DNA of 64,000 nucleotides from Streptomyces sp. 840.1 (lineage in GTDB: Bacteria; Actinomycetota; Actinomycetes; Streptomycetales; Streptomycetaceae): positions 5,699,060 through 5,763,059 of the forward strand of contig NZ_RJUU01000001.1 in assembly GCF_003751445.1 (NCBI RefSeq), given 5' to 3'. Under the pieces are notes generated by a model. It ran no database searches. It saw nothing but the letters and a program-made list of their open reading frames with translations, and was not told the origin of the DNA. Of this stretch, positions 1 through 7,758 are shown one piece after another (positions within the stretch are counted from its first letter, which is position 1; the number at the start of each line of letters is the position of its first letter). The position numbers and the translations under genes were made by a program.

Positions 1-908
1 TCGTCGTCGCGCACGTAGTCACGAATGGGAATGTGGAGTGTGAAGCCGCTCGGGTTGTTGTCGCCTTCGGTGAAGGAGTGGCAGGTGAGCGCCGGCCGCC
101 GCACCAGTCGCAGGGGGTCCCTCCCGCCGCGCTCGGACGGCGTGAGGGAGCCCGCGCTCGCGTGGAAGAAGTAGCGGGTGTCGGCCGCTGTGGCTCCGGA
201 GGTACGGCTGAGCGCGCAGGCGTCATCGGCCGACATGCGCGGGTGCCTCACGTAGACCTTGACGCGGGGGGACGCCCAGGCGCCCAGGTCCAGAGCGAGG
301 AACGGATAGCCGGCCGCCGGGGGCAGTTGCTCGAAGGCCTGGCCGTAGCCGAGCCGCCGCAGTGCCTCGCGCACGGTGCGGGCCGCGTTTTCCGGGCCGG
401 AGGCGGAGGGGTTCAGGTAGACCTTGACCCCTGGGACCCCTCCGGCGCGCAGATCGAGCGCGTACCACAGGGCCAGCGGGCCCTGGGCCGCAGCGGGGAA
501 GAACAGGTCGGCGATGGCGTCGAGCCGGTCGGTGGCGAAGCCCCAGCGGGCGCCCATCGCGCGGATGACCGCAAGCCCGGCGCGGCCGCTTTCGGCCATG
601 TCGCTGTGGGCCCACCCGGGCTCCACGAGCATGCGCAGGGCCGGGGCGGCGTCCGGAGCGCTGGCGAGGGAGAACTCGACGGGGGTGTGGTCGTCGGAGA
701 GGAAGGTGGGCGAGGCCGGCGGCAGGGACAGCGGCCGGTGTGCGGAGCCCGCGAGGGAGTCGGTCAGGACCCGCCCGTACAGCTCGGTGTCCGCCTCGCT
801 CAGGCCCACCGTGGCGCCCAGGCGCCGGAGTTGACCGAGTACGTGGTCGCCGAGCGTCGTCTCACCGGGGCTGGTTGCCGGTATGCCGGGCCCCGGGCGG
901 GCGGTCAT
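1..908 (-). CDS. DMATS-type aromatic (indole) prenyltransferase, partial at left edge
   Basis: Reading the minus strand from ATG 908 gives an open frame of 302 codons that leaves the window at position 1, so the C-terminus is missing. I assign it to the soluble dimethylallyltryptophan synthase (DMATS) fold: it has DDHTPVEFS (about residues 72-80), VKVYLNP (about 161-167) and, further on, PRVKVYVRHP, the repeated Lys/Tyr diphosphate-binding strands of that family. Known members transfer dimethylallyl or longer prenyl groups to indoles, tyrosine or related aromatics without the DDxxD motif; the substrate here cannot be told. AGGTG lies just upstream of the ATG. The start overlaps the stop of a small upstream ORF as ATGA, and the conservon P450 ends about 350 bp upstream, so it may be the tailoring partner of that P450. 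Family call fairly sure, substrate unknown. Confidence 0.8.
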   Translation of the reverse strand, partial: MTARPGPGIPATSPGETTLGDHVLGQLRRLGATVGLSEADTELYGRVLTDSLAGSAHRPLSLPPASPTFLSDDHTPVEFSLASAPDAAPALRMLVEPGWAHSDMAESGRAGLAVIRAMGARWGFATDRLDAIADLFFPAAAQGPLALWYALDLRAGGVPGVKVYLNPSASGPENAARTVREALRRLGYGQAFEQLPPAAGYPFLALDLGAWASPRVKVYVRHPRMSADDACALSRTSGATAADTRYFFHASAGSLTPSERGGRDPLRLVRRPALTCHSFTEGDNNPSGFTLHIPIRDYVRDD

Positions 909-1144
909 CGTGCACCTCGCACGTCGTGGTGCGTATCGCGTGCGGACGGTGCGGGAGTACGGGGGCGTGCTCTGCCGACAAGCAAGGAGGCGAGGGCCGG
1001 TCCGCTGCCGGGAGCAGCGGGTATTCGGTCCTGCGGCTGGTCGGGTTCGACGCCCCCGCACGGGTTCCTTCTGGTGGGGGTGGTGCGCTGTGGGCCCGGT
1101 CGGGCGCTGGCGGACGGGGGCGCGGAGATGTTTGCGAGGTCCAC
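905..1144 (-). CDS. Possible 79-aa small protein translationally coupled to the prenyltransferase
   Basis: A GTG at 1144 preceded by AAGGAG at 5-nt spacing opens a 79-codon frame. Its TGA overlaps the prenyltransferase ATG as ATGA, the arrangement used for translational coupling. The product is proline/arginine/alanine-rich with no hydrophobic segment and matches no family I recognise. G/C at third positions is roughly 70%, weaker than neighbouring genes and lower in the second half, so the frame may be a leader ORF or chance. What supports it is the ribosome site plus the exact overlap; what weakens it is composition. Confidence 0.35.
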   Translation of the reverse strand: MDLANISAPPSASARPGPQRTTPTRRNPCGGVEPDQPQDRIPAAPGSGPALASLLVGRARPRTPAPSARDTHHDVRGAR

Positions 1145-1260
1145 TGCCTCTCCTTCATCTTGTGTCACTCCAGAAACTCCGCGCCGTTCTACCCAGGAAG
1201 TTGATCTTTCATGCAGGCTACATCAACTGCCTGTGTCACATGCATCACAGGGGGTGTGGG

Positions 1261-2607
1261 CTACTGGCCCGTCAGCCACTTCATGAAGCCGCTCCAGCGC
1301 CCCGCTTTACCGGTGGGCTGCGGCGCCGCGTGCGCGGGTGCGGCCGCGCCGGGGGGTGCCTGGTAGCGGGGCGCGGCCGTCGGCTCCGGTGGGGCCGCGG
1401 CGCGCGGGGTGGCCGCGCTGAACCGGACGGGCAGCGAGGCCAGGGCCCGGTTGAAGGGGCCGGGCCGCCAGGCGAGGCTGTCCGCGGGAATGGCGAGTTC
1501 AACGTCGGGCAGGGCGTTGAACAGCGTCTCCAGGCCGGTCAGGGCGATCAGCCTGGCCGGCTCCTTCGACGGGCAGGCGTGCGGGCCCGCGCTCCAGGCG
1601 AGGTGACCGCGGGTGTCGGCACCGCGGTCCGCGAGCGCCGTGTTGGCGGCGCCGAAGGACACCAGCACCAGGTCACCGGCGCGCACCTTGTCGCCGGCCA
1701 CGTCCGTGTCGACCACCGGGTAATGGGGCGCATAGTTCGACATCGGCGCATTGCGCCACAGAGTGTCGTCCACAGCCTTGTCGAACTGACCCAGGCGCGC
1801 GAACTCCTCGTTGGTCAGCATCGTGTAGAAGGCGTTGCCGATCAGGTTGCCCTCCGGCTCGCCGCCCGCACCGAGGAGCAACACCAGCGTGTGCGCCAGT
1901 TCCTCGTCGCTCAGCTGCGCCGGATGCTGCATCAGGTAGGACGTGACGTCCTCCCCGGGCTGGGAGCGCTTGAGCGCCACCAGCTCGCCGACCGCTCCGA
2001 GCAGGACCTGGCTGGCCGCCTCGGCGTTGACTCCGTCGAACATGCCGGAGATGCCGAACAGCACCCGGTCACCGATCTCTGCCGGGCAGCCGAACAGCTC
2101 GTTGAACACGTACAGCGGGAGCTGCTGGGCGTAGTCGCGGAGCAGGTCGGCGCTGCCGCGGGCGCTGAACTGGTTGATCAGGAACTGGGCTGCCTGGCTG
2201 ACGATCCGGTTCAGCCGCTTGTTGCTGACGCGGGCGAAGGAGTCGGTGATGGCCTGCCGCAGCCGCACATGCTCGGCGCCGTCGGTGAACATCGCGTTCG
2301 GCCGGTAGGCCAGCAGCGGCAGGACCGGGCTGTCGGGGCGGACGCAGCCCTCAGCCAGTGCACGCCAGCGGCGTGAGTCCTTGCGGAAGGTCGTCGAATC
2401 CTGCAGCAGTTCCAGAGCCGCGTTGTAATCGGTCACCAGCGTCGCCTCCACGCCGGGGGCGATGGTGACCGCAGCGGTGGGGCCGAGCTCGCGCATGTAG
2501 CGGTAGTACGCGTGCGGATTGGCAGCGAACTCCGCACTGTCCAGGGGTATGCGCTGCCCGCTGCCGTGTGCGGGGCAGCCGGGCGGAGGTACTGAGGGGG
2601 TTGTCAT
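1261..2607 (-). CDS. cvnE: CYP157-like cytochrome P450 of the conservon, lacking ExxR
   Basis: 448-residue P450-fold protein starting at the ATGA overlap with the GTPase gene. The heme-ligand loop WSAGPHACPSK is present (Cys about 345). Two normally conserved features are absent: the K-helix ExxR position reads DDTLW (about 280-284), and the I-helix A-G-x-D/E-T reads AGGEP (about 247-251), so the oxygen-activating Thr is replaced. The meander before the Cys loop is also short. Streptomyces CYP157 enzymes, often encoded in conservons, are known to lack ExxR, which fits. After about residue 398 comes a Pro/Ala-rich tail of about 50 residues ending in a Trp/Lys-rich segment. Whether it catalyses, or instead acts as a heme sensor within the conservon complex, cannot be settled from sequence. 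The symbol reflects its position in the operon. Confidence 0.85.
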   Translation of the reverse strand: MTTPSVPPPGCPAHGSGQRIPLDSAEFAANPHAYYRYMRELGPTAAVTIAPGVEATLVTDYNAALELLQDSTTFRKDSRRWRALAEGCVRPDSPVLPLLAYRPNAMFTDGAEHVRLRQAITDSFARVSNKRLNRIVSQAAQFLINQFSARGSADLLRDYAQQLPLYVFNELFGCPAEIGDRVLFGISGMFDGVNAEAASQVLLGAVGELVALKRSQPGEDVTSYLMQHPAQLSDEELAHTLVLLLGAGGEPEGNLIGNAFYTMLTNEEFARLGQFDKAVDDTLWRNAPMSNYAPHYPVVDTDVAGDKVRAGDLVLVSFGAANTALADRGADTRGHLAWSAGPHACPSKEPARLIALTGLETLFNALPDVELAIPADSLAWRPGPFNRALASLPVRFSAATPRAAAPPEPTAAPRYQAPPGAAAPAHAAPQPTGKAGRWSGFMKWLTGQ

Positions 2608-3209
2608 GCGTGCTCCAGGTCGGCGCGCTCGTGCAGATAGCGGACCAAGGTGATCAGGGCGTCAACGGACGACTTCTCGTCGCGTGCGTCGATGGTGACG
2701 ACGGGGGTGTCGGGCAGCAGGTCGAGTGCCTCCCGGACTTCCTCCGGGGTGTGGACCGTACTGCCGTCGAAGTGATTGATGGCCACGGCGAAATCGAGGC
2801 CGTAGCTCTCGACCAGATCCATGACGTCGAAGGAGTCGGCCAGGCGCTCGGGGTCCACCAGGACCAGGGCGCCCAGCGCGCCGCGGGCCGTGTCGTCCCA
2901 CAGACTCACGAAGCGCTGCTGTCCGGGGGAGCCGAACAGATACAGAACGATGCGCTCGCTCAGCGTCAGCCGGCCGAAGTCCAGGGCGACGGTGGTGGTC
3001 GTCTTCCCCTGAACCCCTTTGAGGTCGTCGACGCGCTCCGAGAGCGCCGTCATCCGCTCCTCGGTGGACAACGGCGTGATCTCGGAGAGTGAGCCGATCA
3101 GGGTGGTCTTGCCGACGGCGAAATGCCCGACGACCAGGATTTTCACTGCAGTCTGCTGTGCGCCGCTGGGCACGTAGGCAGCCTCAGACAGAGAGAGCCT
3201 TGAGGCCAT
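2604..3209 (-). CDS. cvnD: Conservon small GTPase CvnD
   Basis: 201-aa Ras/MglA-like GTP-binding protein. The P-loop GHFAVGKTT is at about 28-36, the G3 equivalent FGSPGQQRF at about 92-100 and a degenerate G4 NHFD at about 145-148. The start lies 26 bp inside the end of cvnC; the N-terminal stretch before the P-loop has the length usual for CvnD proteins, so I keep it. In conservons studied in Streptomyces, CvnA-D form a membrane-associated complex likened to a eukaryotic G-protein-coupled system, with CvnD as the nucleotide-switch component. Its stop overlaps the P450 start by 4 bp. Confidence 0.92.
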   Translation of the reverse strand: MASRLSLSEAAYVPSGAQQTAVKILVVGHFAVGKTTLIGSLSEITPLSTEERMTALSERVDDLKGVQGKTTTTVALDFGRLTLSERIVLYLFGSPGQQRFVSLWDDTARGALGALVLVDPERLADSFDVMDLVESYGLDFAVAINHFDGSTVHTPEEVREALDLLPDTPVVTIDARDEKSSVDALITLVRYLHERADLEHA

Positions 3210-3585
3210 CGAGCACCTCCTTGAGCAGGGCCTTGTTGGTGGGACGGGCCGAGGGCACCGGCGCCCGGGTCACGAGATAGCCCCCCTCGGCGAGGGAACT
3301 GAGCAGCGCCTTCACCACCCCGAGCGGCAGCTGGGAGTGCGCGGCGACCTCAGCGACCGAGAGGTAGCCACTGGAGCACATCTCCAGGATCTGCTCCTCC
3401 TCGGGCGAGAGCCGCTGGGGGCGCTGCTGCTCGTCGGTGGCCGTCGTAACGAGAGTGATGAGGGCGAACTCGCCCTCATCGGGCAGGTCACGGCCACGGG
3501 TGATGACGTAGGGCCGGACCAGTTCTCCGGCCTCGGACTCGAACTCGGGCTCGGACACGAACTCGGGACGGCCGGGTTCTGTCAT
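3184..3585 (-). CDS. cvnC: Conservon DUF742 protein CvnC
   Basis: 133-aa DUF742 protein. It has VRPYVITRGR near residues 23-32, an acidic N-terminus and a C-terminal winged-helix-like region (LSVAEVAAHSQLPLGVVKAL, about 74-93) that ends in the YLVTRAP signature. DUF742 proteins occur almost only as the third member of conservons, between the roadblock protein and the GTPase, exactly as here. The start overlaps the cvnB stop as ATGA and the 3' end overlaps cvnD by 26 bp, so the five genes should be translated from one message. Biochemical role unknown; probably an adaptor in the Cvn complex. Confidence 0.92.
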   Translation of the reverse strand: MTEPGRPEFVSEPEFESEAGELVRPYVITRGRDLPDEGEFALITLVTTATDEQQRPQRLSPEEEQILEMCSSGYLSVAEVAAHSQLPLGVVKALLSSLAEGGYLVTRAPVPSARPTNKALLKEVLDGLKALSV

Positions 3586-3980
3586 GAGGTGACCGTGTCG
3601 CCGCGAAGGCCGGTGGACATCGCCTTGCCCAGCCGGCTGACCAGTTGCTGCATCCGGTACGTGATGTCCTGCATGTCGACCTCGGCCGACGCCGCCACGG
3701 CAAGGTAGCTGCCGCCGCCCGCAGCATTCAGGAACACCCAGCCCCCGTCGAACTCGATGAGGGTCTGGCGCCAGTTCGCTCCGTGCTCACCGCAGAAGAA
3801 GCTGACGGCCCGGCTGAGCGACTGCAGGCCGGAGACTGCGGCGGCCACCTTGTCGGCATCGCCCCTGTCGATCTCCGCAGTACGGGACATCTGGAGGCCG
3901 TCGGCAGAGATCAGGACCGCGTGGAGAGCATGCGGTATCTGCAGCGCGTCCTCGAGCATCCAGGACAGGTCATCGCTCAC
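3582..3980 (-). CDS. cvnB: Conservon roadblock/LC7 protein CvnB
   Basis: 132-aa roadblock/LC7-domain protein: an N-terminal helix (LSWMLEDALQIPHALHAVLI), the SADGLQMSRT strand-turn and the C-terminal GSYLAVAASAEVDM segment are typical of the bacterial MglB-like members found second in conservons. Roadblock proteins dimerise and act as platforms or regulators for Ras-like GTPases; CvnD encoded just downstream is the expected partner. Four-base overlaps with cvnA upstream and cvnC downstream. Confidence 0.92.
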   Translation of the reverse strand: MSDDLSWMLEDALQIPHALHAVLISADGLQMSRTAEIDRGDADKVAAAVSGLQSLSRAVSFFCGEHGANWRQTLIEFDGGWVFLNAAGGGSYLAVAASAEVDMQDITYRMQQLVSRLGKAMSTGLRGDTVTS

Positions 3981-5176
3981 GGGGCATCGAATCCTTCGTG
4001 TGAATCGGCAGTGGTGTCACCTTCGGCGGCCGGTACCCCCGCACCTCGGCCGCTGAGAGTGCCACGCTGAAACGCGCCCATGGCTGCCACCCGTGCCTCT
4101 GCTGACCGGGCCGGCGGCGCTGAGTCAGACCTGCGGCCTCCGTCCGGCACGAGTGCCATGCCGCGCTTGTTCCGTCGCCGGGGCAGCCCGCCCTCTGTCG
4201 ACGCGGGAGCCGAACCGCGGCTCGCGGCAGCGGCATTGACTTCTTGCGTGGAAGCGGGCGTCTTGGGCTCGGGCATCTCGGTCAACAACTCCTTCGGCAC
4301 CATCACCACCGCGCGGACGCCGCCGTAGGGAGAGGTGCTGTCGATGGCGACCGTGAACCCGAACCGCGCACACAGGGCACCGATCACCGCGAAGCCGAAC
4401 GCGGGAGGGTTGCCGAGCTCCGAAACGCTCACCGCCGTCCCGCTGGACAGCAGAGCGGTGGCGTTCGTCCGCTCTTCCTCGCTCATGCCGACACCGGCGT
4501 CGTCGATCACGATGCAGATGCCCCGGGGCACCGTCCGCACCTCGACCTCGACCATGGTGGACGGCTCGGAGTAGCTGGTCGCGTTGTCGAGCAGCTCGGC
4601 CACCGTCAGTGCGATCGGTTCGACGGCACGGCTGGTCACCGCGAAATCGACCCGCGAGGCTATTTCGATGCGCTGGTAGTGCCGGATACGGCCCTGCGCT
4701 CCGCGGATCACGTCATAGACCGATGCGGCCTCGCGCTGCCGGCCGAGCCACCCGCCGCACAGCACAGCAATGGACTGCGCGCGCCGGTTGAATTGCGAGT
4801 TCATGTGGTCGATGCCCAGCATGTCCCGCAACACGGCAGAGTCGCCGTACTTCTTCTGCAGCCCGGAGATGGCCCGCTGCTGCTCCGCGGCGAGGCCCTG
4901 AAGGGTCCGCATAGCCGACTTCAGTACGGTGTTTGTGGCCTCCTCCGCCTCTTCCTTGGCCTGGCGGACCACCTCGTCGTAGCCGCCGCGCAGCTCGGTG
5001 ACGGTGGAACCGAGGCCGTCGGCCCTGCCCTGAGATGCGGTCAGCTCACCTTGAAGGCCCTGCTTCTGGCGATGTAGCGCCTTGATCGTTTTTCGCTGGC
5101 GAGTGATTACCGTGGCGGCGAGAGCGACGCCGACGGCAAGCGCCCAGACTGTCGGATCCTGCCAAAAATTCGTCAT
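3977..5176 (-). CDS. cvnA: Conservon sensor histidine kinase-like protein CvnA
   Basis: 399 aa from ATG 5176. An in-frame GTG at 5314 would add 46 residues, but the family begins directly with the membrane segment, so the shorter start is preferred. One N-terminal transmembrane helix (about 9-24, VWALAVGVALAATVI) is followed by a basic patch and a coiled-coil region, then a HATPase_c domain with N-box ELLDNATSYS (about 210) and G1 box DDAGVGM. A DHMNSQFNRR motif takes the place of a classical H-box. CvnA is thought to be the membrane sensor that heads the conservon. It is the first gene of cvnA-B-C-D-P450; the rich upstream intergenic stretch should hold the promoter. Confidence 0.9.
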   Translation of the reverse strand: MTNFWQDPTVWALAVGVALAATVITRQRKTIKALHRQKQGLQGELTASQGRADGLGSTVTELRGGYDEVVRQAKEEAEEATNTVLKSAMRTLQGLAAEQQRAISGLQKKYGDSAVLRDMLGIDHMNSQFNRRAQSIAVLCGGWLGRQREAASVYDVIRGAQGRIRHYQRIEIASRVDFAVTSRAVEPIALTVAELLDNATSYSEPSTMVEVEVRTVPRGICIVIDDAGVGMSEEERTNATALLSSGTAVSVSELGNPPAFGFAVIGALCARFGFTVAIDSTSPYGGVRAVVMVPKELLTEMPEPKTPASTQEVNAAAASRGSAPASTEGGLPRRRNKRGMALVPDGGRRSDSAPPARSAEARVAAMGAFQRGTLSGRGAGVPAAEGDTTADSHEGFDAP

Positions 5177-5952
5177 GTGACTCTCTATTGAGCGGCTGGA
5201 TTCCAGCTGTCGAAATCTGTCCAAGCGGACCCTCGGCTGTGGGCAGACGTCACCGCCCGGAGAGCCCCCCTGGCTGTAGCCATGCCAAGGTGAAAGCTCA
5301 CGTGGCATGTGCACGCGAGCGTATCACCGGACGATCATGAGACTTTGTCAAGTACGCCACTTCGGAGACCCGTTGGCGAGTAATGCATGTTCATGTCAGT
5401 GAGGGAGGTGTGGCCGCGAGGTGGAGGCCCGCAGTCGTGGAGCGTGCACCACGCCGCTCAGCCGCGGGCGGTTGACCGGGCGGGGCAGGCACACGCGCAA
5501 CGCAGGACGAGCCGGATGACGAGGTCGGCGCCGCCCGGCGGTGCCTCGGCGATCTCCCTGTCGTCGTTGCCGTCCGCGATCCAGGTCCCGGCGGACAGTG
5601 CGGCGCAGCGGACCGAATCGTGGAGGGCGTCCGGGGGCGAGTGCCGCGTACGCGCCCACGAACTCGGTACGCGTCTTGCGCCGGTTGTCACGATTCACCC
5701 GTGGCACAGCGAAAAGGGCGTGGAGTACGGGACCGTAATCCGTACTCCACGCCCTGGTTCAGGGAGTGACAGGGGCCGCGGCGGGCGTGTGACGGGGGTG
5801 GGGGTTTCCGGCTCCTTCAGGTCAGGAGACGGGACCTCCACCCACACCACCGCACTGGCGTCGCACAACCGCCGCGGCCTCGTCCTGCCCGCACTGCGCG
5901 CAACCCCTCATCCGGGTGGGCGCAGCGGTGCGGGCAGGGTCTTTGGGAGGCC
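5177..5952. other. Gene-poor 776-bp intergenic region upstream of cvnA
   Basis: No frame here has convincing protein features; the open frames on both strands are low-complexity Arg/Pro/Ser translations typical of high-GC noncoding DNA. The region between about 5177 and 5400 contains AT-richer patches and should include the cvnA promoter. At 5715-5755 there is a perfect 16-bp inverted repeat with no gene beside it. A 77-codon minus-strand frame (5458-5691) starts out plausible but has no recognisable domain, and could be a relic of a lost gene. Confidence 0.6.
5715..5755. terminator. Perfect 16-bp-stem hairpin in empty intergenic DNA
   Basis: AGGGCGTGGAGTACGG (5715-5730) and its exact reverse complement (5740-5755) enclose a 9-nt loop. 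It has the size and G/C content of a Streptomyces factor-independent terminator without U-tract, but no recognised gene ends next to it on either strand. It may be the leftover terminator of a lost gene or a regulatory element upstream of cvnA. Confidence 0.5.
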
Positions 5953-6016
5953 AGGGCGTGTTCTGAAAGTCCCGTCTGCCCGGCGGGCGGGCGACGCTAC
6001 TTTCAAAACACGTCCT
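5953..6016. repeat. 64-bp imperfect palindrome at the 3' end of the catalase gene
   Basis: The left arm AGGGCGTGTTCTGAAAGT and the right arm, read from the other strand as AGGACGTGTTTTGAAAGT, match at 16 of 18 positions; similarity continues inward with a few mismatches and the centre is GC-rich. The outer right end supplies bases of the catalase TAG stop codon (6015-6017). It probably works as a terminator. The arms resemble the terminal repeats of small nonautonomous elements in Streptomyces, so an inserted MITE is possible; no copy-number evidence is available in this window. Confidence 0.6.
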
Positions 6017-7472
6017 AGTCCTCGCGCAGGGCGCGGACGGCCTCCTCCACGCGCTTGCCGTACTCGGCGTCCGCGGCGTGGAAGTGGGCGAGGTTCTTCT
6101 CGATCACGTCGTCCCGGGTGACCTGGGACAGGCCGCCCGCGATGTTGGCGATCAGCCGCCCCTTCTCGTCGTCCGACATCAGGCGGTACAGCTCGCCGGC
6201 CTGGAAGAAGTCGTCGTCCTTGTTGTGGGCGGGCGCCTCGTGGGTGCCGGTCCAGCCCTGGACGGCCAGCGGGGCGGAGAGCGCCGAGTCCGTCTGGGCC
6301 GGGCCCGCGTACGAGTTGGGCTCGTAGTTCTTGTCGTGGCGGGCGCCGTACCGGGTGGCGTGCAGTCCGTCGCGGCCGTAGTTGTCGACGACGGCGGTGC
6401 GCGGGGCGTTCACCGGCAGCTGGGTGTGGTTGATGCCCAGGCGGTAGCGGTGCGCGTCCGCGTAGGCGAACAGCCGGCCCTGGAGCATCTTGTCCGGGGA
6501 GGGGCCGATGCCGGGGACGAAGTTGTTCGGGGAGAAGGCGGCCTGCTCGACCTCGGCGAAGACGTTGTCCGGGTTGCGGTCCAGCACGAGCCGGCCCACC
6601 CGCTGGAGCGGGTAGTCGCTGTGCCGCCACACCTTGGTCACGTCGAACGGGTTGAAGCGGTAGTCCGCGGCGTCGGCGGCCGGCATCACCTGCACGTGCA
6701 GGGTCCAGGACGGGTTCATGCCGCGCTCGATGGCCTGCAGCAGGTCCGTCTGGTGCGAGGAGGCGTCCTTGCCGACGAGCTCGGCGGCCTGGTCGGCGGA
6801 GAGCGAACGCACGCCCTGGTTGGTCTTGAAGTGGTACTTGACGAAGAAGGCCTCGCCCGCGGCGTTCGTCCACTGGTAGGTGTGCGAGCCGAAGCCGTTC
6901 ATGTGGCGGTACGAGGCGGGGATGCCCCGGTCGCCCATCAGCCAGGTGACCTGGTGCGTGGCCTCGGGGGAGTTGCCCCAGAAGTCCCATACGTTGTCCG
7001 GCTCCTGACGGCCCGTGAACGGGTCGCGCTTCTGGGAGTGGATGAAGTCGGGGAACTTGATGGGGTCCTTGATGAAGAACACCGGGGTGTTGTTGCCGAC
7101 CAGGTCGTAATTGCCCTCGTCCGTGTAGAACTTGAGGGCGAAGCCGCGCGGGTCGCGTACCGCGTCCGCGCCGCCGAGCGAGTCGGCGACCGTCGAGAAC
7201 CGGATGAAGGTCTCGGTGCGGCGGCCCACCTCGGAGAGGAAGTCGGCGCGGGTGAAGCCGGTGACGTCGTCGGTGACCTCGAAGTAGCCGTACGCACCGG
7301 AGCCCCGGGCGTGCACCACGCGCTCCGGGATGCGCTCCCGGTTGAAGCGGGCGAGCTTCTCCAGGAGGTGACCGTCCTGGAGGAGGATCGGGCCACCGAC
7401 GCCGGCGGTGGCGGAGTTCTGGTTGTCGGCGACCGGGGCGCCTGACTCGGTCGTAAGCACACGCTGCGTCAT
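6015..7472 (-). CDS. katA: Monofunctional heme catalase (small-subunit clade)
   Basis: 485 aa, the usual length of small-subunit clade 3 catalases. The distal His lies in [18 protein letters not shown] (His54), Asn in VGNNTPVFF (about 126-127), and the proximal heme-ligand Tyr in [12 protein letters not shown] (about 337). It converts hydrogen peroxide to water and oxygen in the cytoplasm. It sits next to glyoxylate-pathway genes rather than beside a Fur-type regulator. Its promoter region carries the same TCAACA-N3-TGTTGA palindrome as the uric acid operon, which suggests induction with purine degradation, since uricase makes hydrogen peroxide. A 64-bp palindrome abuts the stop codon. Confidence 0.96.
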   Translation of the reverse strand: MTQRVLTTESGAPVADNQNSATAGVGGPILLQDGHLLEKLARFNRERIPERVVHARGSGAYGYFEVTDDVTGFTRADFLSEVGRRTETFIRFSTVADSLGGADAVRDPRGFALKFYTDEGNYDLVGNNTPVFFIKDPIKFPDFIHSQKRDPFTGRQEPDNVWDFWGNSPEATHQVTWLMGDRGIPASYRHMNGFGSHTYQWTNAAGEAFFVKYHFKTNQGVRSLSADQAAELVGKDASSHQTDLLQAIERGMNPSWTLHVQVMPAADAADYRFNPFDVTKVWRHSDYPLQRVGRLVLDRNPDNVFAEVEQAAFSPNNFVPGIGPSPDKMLQGRLFAYADAHRYRLGINHTQLPVNAPRTAVVDNYGRDGLHATRYGARHDKNYEPNSYAGPAQTDSALSAPLAVQGWTGTHEAPAHNKDDDFFQAGELYRLMSDDEKGRLIANIAGGLSQVTRDDVIEKNLAHFHAADAEYGKRVEEAVRALRED

Positions 7473-7531
7473 GGTGTCGGGGCGACCTTCCGTACGGGAG
7501 CTGCTGAACTGCGACGTCCTGGGGCTCCAGG

Positions 7532-7572
7532 AGCGTAAGTACGCACCGAACCTGACGTCAACAGTTTGTTGA
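7532..7572 (-). promoter_or_regulatory. Predicted katA promoter with purine-regulon palindrome
   Basis: TCAACAGTTTGTTGA (7558-7572) is a perfect 15-bp palindrome with 6-bp arms. On the minus strand its end runs into TTGACG (7561-7556), a good -35 hexamer, with TACGCT (7537-7532) 18 bp away as a possible -10. A protein bound to the palindrome would cover the -35. The same palindrome occurs upstream of uraD and, with mismatches, aceB and allB. The promoter call is inference from hexamers; the repeated palindrome is directly visible. Confidence 0.6.
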
Positions 7573-7690
7573 AATTCATGGTGGAGGGGTGTTCCGGACG
7601 GCGCCGGCGCCTGGGCGCGACAGGACAGGTGTCAGCGCCGACGCCGCCCGGAAGTCTGTGGGCCGGGGCGTGGACACCCGGCGGGCTGGT

Positions 7691-7719
7691 GCGGTCATGC
7701 GGTCATGCGGTCATGCGGT
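7691..7719. repeat. 8-bp tandem repeat, 3.6 copies
   Basis: GCGGTCAT is repeated three times in direct succession, followed by GCGGT, in the noncoding gap between the tartronate semialdehyde reductase terminator and the katA promoter. It looks like a slippage-prone microsatellite; no function is evident. Confidence 0.7.
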
Positions 7720-7725
7720 GGTGCC

Positions 7726-7750
7726 GGCCGGGCCCGCGCGGGGCCCGGCC
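7726..7750 (-). terminator. Terminator hairpin downstream of glxR
   Basis: GGCCGGGCCC (7726-7735), 5-nt loop, GGGCCCGGCC (7741-7750): a perfect 10-bp stem lying 8 bp past the glxR stop codon, with no U-tract. Confidence 0.7.
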
Positions 7751-7758
7751 GTGGTGGG

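Noticed and set aside
1235..1250. Operator-like TGTCACATGCATCACA upstream of the prenyltransferase
   Set aside because: The arms do not pair about a common centre beyond the inner ATGCAT; too weak to list as a site.
33..1286. 417-codon plus-strand open frame over the prenyltransferase gene
   Set aside because: Low-complexity Gly/Arg/Ala translation opposite a frame with clear DMATS motifs; typical shadow frame in high-GC DNA.
5177..5314. 46-residue N-terminal extension of CvnA from GTG 5314
   Set aside because: It would place a Pro/Arg-rich stretch before the membrane helix that normally begins the family; no ribosome site stands out.
5458..5691. 77-codon minus-strand frame as a DUF397-like gene
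   Set aside because: It lacks the conserved Trp/Ser and Cys/Val pattern of that family and has no clear ribosome site; left as possible relic only.
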